Shown: positions 57,264 to 64,000 of the stretch, piece by piece
How positions within the stretch are numbered: position 1 is the stretch's first letter
Layout of the letters: each line of letters opens with the position of its first letter
Origin: Gluconacetobacter aggeris
Lineage (GTDB): Bacteria > Pseudomonadota > Alphaproteobacteria > Acetobacterales > Acetobacteraceae
Length of the DNA: 64,000 bases
Direction: 5' to 3'
Assembly (NCBI RefSeq): GCF_014174395.1
Contig: NZ_JABEQD010000010.1
Span: forward strand, 62,001 to 126,000
Notes under the pieces: model-generated
Told to the model about the DNA's origin: nothing
Seen by the model: the letters and a program-made list of their open reading frames with translations, nothing else
The model's database searches: none
Made by a program: the position numbers and the translations under genes

Positions 57264-58354
57264 TGCTCTACGATCTCGTCCAGCATCATGCCGGGGGCCA
57301 TGTCACGGCCCTGAACCTGTTCCGCTACATCACCTTCCGCGCCGGGGCGGCCTGCCTGACGGCGCTGGTCATCTCGCTGCTGCTGGGCCAGCCGCTGATC
57401 GCGCAACTGCGGCGCATCCAGCGCGGCGGCCAGCCGATCCGCGCCCTGGGGCCGGAACGCCATATCCTGGAAAAGGCCGGCACCCCCACCATGGGCGGCG
57501 TGCTGATCCTGGTCGCCCTGTTCGCCTCCACCCTGTTGTGGGCGGACCTGACCAACGGCTTCGTCTGGGCGGTGCTGCTGATCACGCTCGGCTTCGGTGC
57601 CGTGGGCTTCGCCGACGATTACCTCAAGCTTTCGCGCCGCAACACGGCGGGCGTGTCCAAGCGCGCCCGGCTGGGCAGCGAATTCGCCGTCTCGCTGATC
57701 GGCGGCTACTGGCTGCAAAGCCTGATGCCGGCCGACCTGGCCAATCACCTGGCCTTTCCCTTCATGAAGGACTGGCTGCTGCCGCTGGGCTTCGCCTTCC
57801 CGCTCTTCGCCATGATCACGATCACCGGCTTCGGCAACGCGGTCAATTTCACCGACGGGCTGGACGGGCTGGCGATCGTGCCGGTGATCATCGCCGCCCT
57901 GGTCTTCGGGCTGATCGCCTATCTGGTCGGCAACCATGTCTTCGCGGACTATCTGCAACTCCACGCGGTGCCGGGCACGGGCGAACTCTGCGTCTTCTGT
58001 TCGGCCCTGGTCGGCGCGGGCTTGGGCTTCCTGTGGTTCAACGCCCCTCCGGCGGCGGTGTTCATGGGCGATACCGGCTCGCTCTCGCTGGGCGGCGCGC
58101 TGGGGGCGGTCGCGGTCGCGGTCAAGCATGAGCTGGTGCTGTGCATCGTCGGCGGCCTGTTCGTGGTCGAAACCCTGTCGGTGATCATCCAGGTCTTCTG
58201 GTTCCGCCGTACCGGCCGGCGGGTGTTCCTGATGGCCCCCCTGCACCATCATTTCGAAAAGAAGGGCTGGCAGGAGCCCAAGATCGTGATCCGCTTCTGG
58301 ATCGTCTCCATCGTGCTGGGACTGTGTGGCCTCGCCACGCTGAAGCTGCGATGA
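57263..58354 (+). CDS. mraY: Phospho-MurNAc-pentapeptide translocase (lipid I synthase)
   Basis: 363 residues with about ten transmembrane segments. Signatures: [25 protein letters not shown] (the DD motif), [25 protein letters not shown] and [12 protein letters not shown]. It moves phospho-MurNAc-pentapeptide onto undecaprenyl phosphate at the inner membrane. ATGA overlap with murD. Confidence 0.97.
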   Translation: MLYDLVQHHAGGHVTALNLFRYITFRAGAACLTALVISLLLGQPLIAQLRRIQRGGQPIRALGPERHILEKAGTPTMGGVLILVALFASTLLWADLTNGFVWAVLLITLGFGAVGFADDYLKLSRRNTAGVSKRARLGSEFAVSLIGGYWLQSLMPADLANHLAFPFMKDWLLPLGFAFPLFAMITITGFGNAVNFTDGLDGLAIVPVIIAALVFGLIAYLVGNHVFADYLQLHAVPGTGELCVFCSALVGAGLGFLWFNAPPAAVFMGDTGSLSLGGALGAVAVAVKHELVLCIVGGLFVVETLSVIIQVFWFRRTGRRVFLMAPLHHHFEKKGWQEPKIVIRFWIVSIVLGLCGLATLKLR

Positions 58355-59745
58355 GCCGCTTTCCCACCCTCCTCTTCGCCGGGCGGCGCTACGCCGTGCT
58401 GGGCCTGGGCAATAACGGCGCCCCGGTGGTCCGCGCCCTGGCCGCCATGGGCGCCTCGGTCCGCGCGTGGGACGACAATGCGCCCGCCCGCCAGGCGCTG
58501 GGCGACATCCCCGGCGTCACCGTCGCCCCCTTCGAATCCCTCGAAGGCCTGGACGCGCTGATCCTGTCGCCGGGCATCCCGCATCTGCTGCCCAAGCCGC
58601 ATCCGGTGGCGCTGATGGCGCGCGAGGCCGGCATCCCCATCCTGTCCGACGCCGACCTGCTGTTCCAGGCGGTACGCCGCGCGGGTTCGCGGGCCCGCTT
58701 CGTCGGCATCACCGGCACCAACGGCAAATCGACCACCACGTCCCTGCTGACGCACATGCTGGTCACGGCCGGCATCCCGGCGGTGGCGGGCGGCAATCTG
58801 GGGCCGGCATCGCTGTCCCTGCCGCTGCTGCCCGACAATGGCGTCTACGTGCTGGAAATGTCCTCCTACATGCTGGAACGCCTGCAGGACCTGCATTTCA
58901 CCGTCGCCTGCCTGCTGAACCTGACGCCCGACCATCTGGACCGCCATGGCGACATGCAGGGCTATCTGCGCGCCAAATGGCATATCTTCGACAGCCAGCG
59001 CATGGGCGACCTGGCCGTGCTGGGCTTCGGCGACGCGCCGGGGGACAGCGTCCCCCGCATGGTCGACAGGCTGGCCGCCAGCGGCGACCGGGTCCTGACC
59101 ATCTCGGGCACCTCCCCCAACGCCGACCTCTCCGGCGCCGGCGGCATCCTGCGCGACGAGGCGGGCGAGATCGCGGACCTGGCCGAGGCCCCCGCCCTGC
59201 CGGGCGCGCACAATGCCGAAAACGCGGCGGCGGCCACGGCCATGGCCCTGGCTCTGGGCGTGCCGCGCGTGGCCATCGCCCCCGCGCTGCGCAGCTTCGC
59301 CGGCCTGCCCCACCGGCAGAAACCGGTCGCCACGGTGGCTGGCATCCTCTTCATCGACGACAGCAAGGCCACCAACGCCGATTCCACCTCCCGCGCCCTG
59401 GGCTGCTACGACCGGCTGGTCTGGATCGCGGGCGGGGTCGCCAAGGCCGGCGGGATCGCGGACCTCGCGCCGCTTTTCCCCCGTATCGCCCATGCCGTGC
59501 TGATCGGGCAGGACGCCCCGGCCCTGGCCGAGACACTGGCGGCGCATCATGTCTCCCATACGCTGGCGGGCACGATGGAAGCAGCCGTTCCCCTCGCCTT
59601 CGACCTGGCACGCCAGGCCGGCGCCGGCACCGTCCTGCTGTCCCCCGCCTGCGCCAGCTTCGATCAGTACAAGAGCTTCGAACATCGCGGCCGGCATTTC
59701 GCCGAGCGCGTCCACGAACTGGCCGGCACGAAGGAAGAAGGCTGA
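58351..59745 (+). CDS. murD: UDP-MurNAc-L-Ala:D-glutamate ligase
   Basis: 464 residues. N-terminal Rossmann [20 protein letters not shown] site [34 protein letters not shown] and the C-terminal [11 protein letters not shown] and [17 protein letters not shown] are all present. It adds D-Glu to UDP-MurNAc-L-Ala. The stop shares one base with the ftsW start. Confidence 0.97.
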   Translation: MSRFPTLLFAGRRYAVLGLGNNGAPVVRALAAMGASVRAWDDNAPARQALGDIPGVTVAPFESLEGLDALILSPGIPHLLPKPHPVALMAREAGIPILSDADLLFQAVRRAGSRARFVGITGTNGKSTTTSLLTHMLVTAGIPAVAGGNLGPASLSLPLLPDNGVYVLEMSSYMLERLQDLHFTVACLLNLTPDHLDRHGDMQGYLRAKWHIFDSQRMGDLAVLGFGDAPGDSVPRMVDRLAASGDRVLTISGTSPNADLSGAGGILRDEAGEIADLAEAPALPGAHNAENAAAATAMALALGVPRVAIAPALRSFAGLPHRQKPVATVAGILFIDDSKATNADSTSRALGCYDRLVWIAGGVAKAGGIADLAPLFPRIAHAVLIGQDAPALAETLAAHHVSHTLAGTMEAAVPLAFDLARQAGAGTVLLSPACASFDQYKSFEHRGRHFAERVHELAGTKEEG

Positions 59746-60905
59746 TGGCCGCGTCCCGCGTCGATACCTCGTTCCTTGCCCGCTGGTGGCGCAATGTCGA
59801 CCGCGTGACGCTCTCCTGCGTCTGCATCCTCATCGGCTTCGGCTATGTGCTGATGCTGGCCGCCAGCCCGGCCGTGGCCACGCGCATCGGCGCCTCGCGC
59901 GACATGTTCATCCTCAAGCAGGTGGTCTTCCTGTCCCTGGCCGGCCTGATCGTGGTGGCCACCTCCCTGCTCTCGCCGCGCGGCATCCGGCGGCTGGCGC
60001 TGGCGGGCTTCGTCCTGGCCACCGCCGCCACGGCCCTCACCCTGGTCCACGGCATCGAAATCAAGGGCGCGCGGCGCTGGATCGCCCTGCCGATGATGTC
60101 TGTCCAGCCCTCGGAATTCCTCAAACCCTGCTTCGCCGTCGTCACCGCCTGGCTGCTGACCGAACGCCGCCACCGCCGCCTGCTGCCAGGCATGCCCATC
60201 GCACTGGGCCTGTTCGCAATCATCCTGCTGCTGCTGAAATCGCAGCCCGATATCGGCATGCTCAGCGTCATCACCACGGTCTTCATGGCCCAGCTCTTCA
60301 TCGACGGGCTGAACATCTTCTTCGTCGGCGCCGGCGCCGGCTGCATGATCGCGGCCTTCCTGGGCGCCTACGTGGCCTTCCCCCATGTCCGCTCGCGCGT
60401 CGAGCGCTTCCTGCACCCCAATGTCGGCGACCATTACCAGATCGACACCGCATTGCGCGCCTTCGGCAATGGCGGCCTGATGGGGCGCGGCCCCGGCGAG
60501 GGCCGGGTGAAGGACCTGCTGCCCGACGCCCATGCCGATTTCGTCTTCGCCGTCGCGGGCGAGGAATTCGGCATGCTGGTCTGCCTGTTCATCATCGGCG
60601 TGTTCTGCCTGATCGTGGTGCGGACCCTGCTGAAACTGCTGCGCGAGGACGACCCGTTCATCGTCGTGGCAACCGTGGGGCTGGTCACCGGTTTCGGCCT
60701 CCAGGCCTTCGTCAACATGGGCTCGACCCTGCATCTGATCCCGACCAAGGGCATGACCCTGCCCTTCATCTCCTATGGCGGCTCGTCGGCCATGTCGGTG
60801 GCGCTGACCATCGGCATGGTACTGGCCCTGACGCGGCACCGCGTGGGCGAAAGCCGGATTCCGCGCGGGCGCCCCGCCTTCCGGGCACGAAAGGCCACCG
60901 CATGA
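59745..60905 (+). CDS. ftsW: Septal peptidoglycan polymerase FtsW (SEDS family)
   Basis: 386 residues with about ten transmembrane segments. Signatures: [48 protein letters not shown] and [20 protein letters not shown]. It polymerises septal glycan from lipid II with FtsI. ATGA overlap with murG. Confidence 0.96.
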   Translation: MAASRVDTSFLARWWRNVDRVTLSCVCILIGFGYVLMLAASPAVATRIGASRDMFILKQVVFLSLAGLIVVATSLLSPRGIRRLALAGFVLATAATALTLVHGIEIKGARRWIALPMMSVQPSEFLKPCFAVVTAWLLTERRHRRLLPGMPIALGLFAIILLLLKSQPDIGMLSVITTVFMAQLFIDGLNIFFVGAGAGCMIAAFLGAYVAFPHVRSRVERFLHPNVGDHYQIDTALRAFGNGGLMGRGPGEGRVKDLLPDAHADFVFAVAGEEFGMLVCLFIIGVFCLIVVRTLLKLLREDDPFIVVATVGLVTGFGLQAFVNMGSTLHLIPTKGMTLPFISYGGSSAMSVALTIGMVLALTRHRVGESRIPRGRPAFRARKATA

Positions 60906-62086
60906 GCACGCAGCCCTCCTCCGGCACGCCCCGCCCCATCGTCATCGCCGCCGGCGGAACCGGCGGCCATTTCATTCCGGCCGAGGCCCTGGCCCACGCG
61001 CTGGCGGCGCGCGGACACGCGATCGCCCTGATGACCGACCGGCGCGCGGGCGCGCGCGACCACGGCATCTTCGCCCAGGGGCAGCAATTCGTCCTCCCCG
61101 GCGCCGGCATCGCCGGACACGGGCTGGCCCGCGCCGCCCGCGCCGCCATGGCCCTGGCCCGCGGCACGCTCCAGGCCCGCACCATCCTGCGCCGGCTGGA
61201 CGCGGCGGCGGTGGTGGGCTTCGGCGGCTACCCGTCCGTGCCCCCGCTGCTGGGCGCGCGCCTGCTCGGCCGCCACCGGCCGCTGATCGTCCTGCACGAA
61301 GGCAATGCCGTGCTGGGCCAGGCCAACGCCCAGCTCGCACGCTTCGCCGACGGCATCGCCACCTCCTTCCCGCAGGTCGCCCGCCTGCCGGCCGGCGCCC
61401 GCACCACCCTGACCGGCATGCCGGTGCGCGACGCCATCGCCGCCCTGCACCACCAGCCCTACACCCCGCCGCATGCCGAAATCCGCCTGCTGGTCTGGGG
61501 CGGATCGCTGGGGGCCCGCGTGTTCAGCGACGTGGTGCCGGACGCCATCACCCGCCTGCCCGCCGCCCTGCGCGCGCGCCTGCGCATCACCCAGCAGGCC
61601 CGCGCCGAGGATGCCGAGCGCGTACGCGCCACCTACGCCGCCCTGGGCATCCCGGCCGAGATCTCGCCCTTCTTCGCCAACGTCGCCGACCTGCTGGGCG
61701 CGGCCCATCTGGTGATCGGCCGCGCCGGCGGCTCCTCGGTGGCCGAGCTGACCGATGCCGGGCGGCCGGCGATCCTGGTCCCGCTGCCGATCGCCGCCAG
61801 CGACGAACAGGGCGCCAACGCGGCCTCCCTGGTCGCGGCCGGTGCCGGCTGGATGATCCGCCAGCCCGATTTCACCGCCCCGTCCCTGGCGGCACGGCTG
61901 GAGTCCCTGCTCTCCGACCCCGCCACCCTGGCCGGCGCGGCGGCGGCCGCACGCAGCCTCGGCCGGCCCGACGCCGCGGAACGTCTGGCCGATCTGGTCG
62001 AAGGACTCTTGCATCACCGCCCCGACCCCGCCTATCCGACAGCCGCCGCCACGCTGACAGCCGCCACCACGGAGACCACCTCATGA
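60902..62086 (+). CDS. murG: UDP-GlcNAc:lipid I N-acetylglucosaminyltransferase
   Basis: 394 residues. [19 protein letters not shown] is the N-terminal glycine-rich motif; [38 protein letters not shown] and [17 protein letters not shown] are signatures. It turns lipid I into lipid II at the inner face of the membrane. HEQN, usual in the family, reads HEGN. ATGA overlap with murC. Confidence 0.96.
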   Translation: MSTQPSSGTPRPIVIAAGGTGGHFIPAEALAHALAARGHAIALMTDRRAGARDHGIFAQGQQFVLPGAGIAGHGLARAARAAMALARGTLQARTILRRLDAAAVVGFGGYPSVPPLLGARLLGRHRPLIVLHEGNAVLGQANAQLARFADGIATSFPQVARLPAGARTTLTGMPVRDAIAALHHQPYTPPHAEIRLLVWGGSLGARVFSDVVPDAITRLPAALRARLRITQQARAEDAERVRATYAALGIPAEISPFFANVADLLGAAHLVIGRAGGSSVAELTDAGRPAILVPLPIAASDEQGANAASLVAAGAGWMIRQPDFTAPSLAARLESLLSDPATLAGAAAAARSLGRPDAAERLADLVEGLLHHRPDPAYPTAAATLTAATTETTS

Positions 62087-63522
62087 GAGCCCTGCCCCTT
62101 TCCATCGGCACCATTCATTTCGTCGGGATCGGCGGCATCGGCATGTCCGGCATCGCCGAGGTGCTGCACATGCTGGGCTATGCCGTGCAGGGGTCGGACA
62201 TCGCCGAGAGCGCCAACGTGCTGCGCCTGCGCGCGGCGGGCATCCCGGTCGCGATCGGCCATGACGCCGCCAATCTCGGCCAGGCCCAGGTCGTCGTCAC
62301 CTCCACCGCCGTCAAGCGCGACAATCCGGAGGTCGTGGCCGCACGCGCCCGCCTCATCCCCGTCGTGCGCCGGGCCGAGATGCTGGCCGAACTGATGCGC
62401 CTGCGCTGGTCCGTCGCGGTGGGCGGCACCCACGGCAAGACCACCACCACCAGCCTGGTCGCGGCGGTGCTGGAAGCCGCGAAGCTCGACCCCACCGTCA
62501 TCAACGGCGGCATCATCGAGGCCTACGGCACCAACACCCGCATGGGCTCGGGCGACTGGATGGTGGTCGAGGCCGACGAGAGCGACGGCTCGTTCCTGCG
62601 CCTCCCCTCGGTCATCACCGTGGTCACCAACATGGACCCGGAACATCTGGACCATTGGGGCACGCCGGAGGCCATGCAGGCGGCCTACGACCAGTTCGTC
62701 TCCAACATCCCCTTCTACGGCTTCGCGGTCCTGTGCATCGACCACCCGGCGGTGCAGCAGATGATCCCCCGCCTCTCCGACCACCGCATCGTCACCTACG
62801 GCTTCTCGCCCCAGGCCGACATCCGCGCCGAGAAGGTGATCACCGACAAGCTGGGCGCGACGTTCGAGGTCGTGGTGACCAACCGCAACCGCAACCGCAC
62901 CCGCCGCGCGGGGCCGTTCCGCCTGCCCATGCTGGGCCACCACAATGTGCAGAACGCGCTGGCCGCGATCGCCGTGGCGGTGGAGATGGATATCGACGAC
63001 GCCACCATCCGCTCGGCCTTCGCCGGCTTCAGGGGCGTCAAGCGCCGCTTCACCCGCACGGGCGAGACCGGCGGCATCACCGTGATCGACGATTACGGCC
63101 ACCACCCGGTGGAAATCGCCGCCGTGCTCAAGGCCGCCCGCCAGGCCGGCGCGCGCGACGTCATCGCCGTGGTGCAGCCGCACCGCTATTCGCGCCTGCA
63201 AAGCCTGTTCGGCGAATTCTGCACCTGCATGAACGACGCCGGCACCGTGATCGTGGCCGATGTCTACGCGGCCGGCGAGGCCCCGATCGACGGCATCAAC
63301 CGCGACACGCTGGTCGACGGCCTGCGCGAGCGCGGCCACCGGTCGGTGGTGCCGCTGCCCGACCCGGAACATCTGGCGGAAATGGTCCATGCCATCGCCA
63401 AGCCGGGCGATTTCGTCGTCTGCCTGGGCGCCGGCAACATCACCAACTGGGCGCAGGCCCTTCCCGCCCAGCTCGCCGCCCTGCAGAACCCCAATGCCCG
63501 CAAGGGCGACTGCGCGGCATGA
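62083..63522 (+). CDS. murC: UDP-MurNAc:L-alanine ligase
   Basis: 479 residues. [21 protein letters not shown] site [31 protein letters not shown] and [13 protein letters not shown] are standard. It starts the stem peptide. ATGA overlap with murB. Confidence 0.97.
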   Translation: MRALPLSIGTIHFVGIGGIGMSGIAEVLHMLGYAVQGSDIAESANVLRLRAAGIPVAIGHDAANLGQAQVVVTSTAVKRDNPEVVAARARLIPVVRRAEMLAELMRLRWSVAVGGTHGKTTTTSLVAAVLEAAKLDPTVINGGIIEAYGTNTRMGSGDWMVVEADESDGSFLRLPSVITVVTNMDPEHLDHWGTPEAMQAAYDQFVSNIPFYGFAVLCIDHPAVQQMIPRLSDHRIVTYGFSPQADIRAEKVITDKLGATFEVVVTNRNRNRTRRAGPFRLPMLGHHNVQNALAAIAVAVEMDIDDATIRSAFAGFRGVKRRFTRTGETGGITVIDDYGHHPVEIAAVLKAARQAGARDVIAVVQPHRYSRLQSLFGEFCTCMNDAGTVIVADVYAAGEAPIDGINRDTLVDGLRERGHRSVVPLPDPEHLAEMVHAIAKPGDFVVCLGAGNITNWAQALPAQLAALQNPNARKGDCAA

Positions 63523-64000
63523 CCATGCCGGCCGCCACCACGAACCAGAACTGGACCGACACGGTCCGCGCGGCCCTCGCCGGCCTGCGCGGCCGGCTGA
63601 GCGCCGACGCGCCGCTGGGCCCGCGCACCTGGTTCCGCGTCGGCGGCCCGGCGGACCTGCTGCTGCAACCGGCCGACGCCGACGATCTCGCCCACGCGCT
63701 GCGCCACCTGCCGCCGGACCTGCCGGTCACGGTGCTGGGCGCCTGCTCCAACGTCATCGTGCGCGACGGCGGCATCGACGGGCTGGTCATCCGCCTCGGC
63801 GGCGGCTTCGCCGACATCACGGTCGAGCCCGACGGGCTGGTCGTCGGCGCCGCGTGCCTCGACATGGTGGTGGCCGAACACGCGGCCGGCGCCGGCCTCA
63901 AGGGGCTGGAATTCCTCGCCGGCATCCCCGGCTCGATCGGCGGCGCGGTGGCGATGAATGCCGGCGCCTACGGCTCGGACATCGCCACCATCCTCGACTG
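63519..64000 (+). CDS. murB: UDP-N-acetylenolpyruvoylglucosamine reductase, 3' end outside window
   Basis: About 160 residues are visible. [40 protein letters not shown] and [20 protein letters not shown] are the FAD-domain signatures. It reduces enolpyruvyl-UDP-GlcNAc to UDP-MurNAc. The ATG overlaps the murC stop. The next genes expected are ddl and ftsQ (not visible). Confidence 0.95.
   Translation, partial: MTMPAATTNQNWTDTVRAALAGLRGRLSADAPLGPRTWFRVGGPADLLLQPADADDLAHALRHLPPDLPVTVLGACSNVIVRDGGIDGLVIRLGGGFADITVEPDGLVVGAACLDMVVAEHAAGAGLKGLEFLAGIPGSIGGAVAMNAGAYGSDIATILD

Overview
The window is GC-rich DNA from what looks like an alphaproteobacterium, most likely the acetic acid bacteria (Acetobacteraceae). 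The inference rests on a full division and cell-wall (dcw) operon, a GapR (DUF2312) nucleoid protein, glucose-6-phosphate dehydrogenase, an alphaproteobacterial RNase P RNA, FecI/FecR-type signalling and NMT1/THI5-type binding proteins. No species can be named from the sequence alone.

Region 1 (1-30.9 kb) is devoted almost wholly to breaking down nitrogen heterocycles. A plus-strand operon (cyclic amidohydrolase cut by the window edge, M20 carbamoyl-amidase, DUF917/S-methyl-thiohydantoin desulfurase-like protein, divergent urocanase) reads as a route from a thio- or S-methyl-urocanate through a hydantoin to an amino acid, as in ergothioneine-type catabolism. It converges on a ten-gene, tightly coupled minus-strand operon: three related NMT1/THI5 binding proteins, one ABC permease and one ATPase, a CocE/NonD hydrolase, a cupin, a RutB-like isochorismatase-fold amidase, a deaminase-like amidohydrolase and a Rieske oxygenase. 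Next come a creatininase-family hydrolase, a FAD-linked oxidase and a cytosine-deaminase-like enzyme (plus strand), then a TonB-dependent receptor. A RutR-like TetR regulator and a LysR regulator lead to the reductive pyrimidine pathway (preT, preA, dihydropyrimidinase, ureidopropionase-type amidase) and a divergent nucleoside hydrolase. Two near-consensus RutR boxes lie in front of the pyrimidine genes.

Region 2 (30.9-39.8 kb) contains two decayed gene remnants (methyltransferase, metallophosphoesterase), a small membrane protein and a surface-signalling locus: ECF sigma factor and FecR-like sensor diverging from a TonB receptor with an STN domain, followed by a secreted beta-propeller/phosphoesterase. 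This looks like regulated acquisition of organic phosphate rather than of iron.

Region 3 (40.1-64 kb) is housekeeping: tRNA-Ser(CGA), rplU, rpmA, obgE, proB, a proline-rich membrane protein, gapR, zwf, a small membrane protein, petA without petB/petC, an HSL-type esterase, rnpB, and mraZ-rsmH-ftsL-ftsI-murE-murF-mraY-murD-ftsW-murG-murC-murB, cut by the right edge. Nearly every junction in the dcw operon overlaps. Four TGGGN-type MraZ boxes with a 10-bp period sit before mraZ. A family of about 160-bp palindromic intergenic elements (four full copies and one deleted copy) recurs, mostly directly after stop codons.
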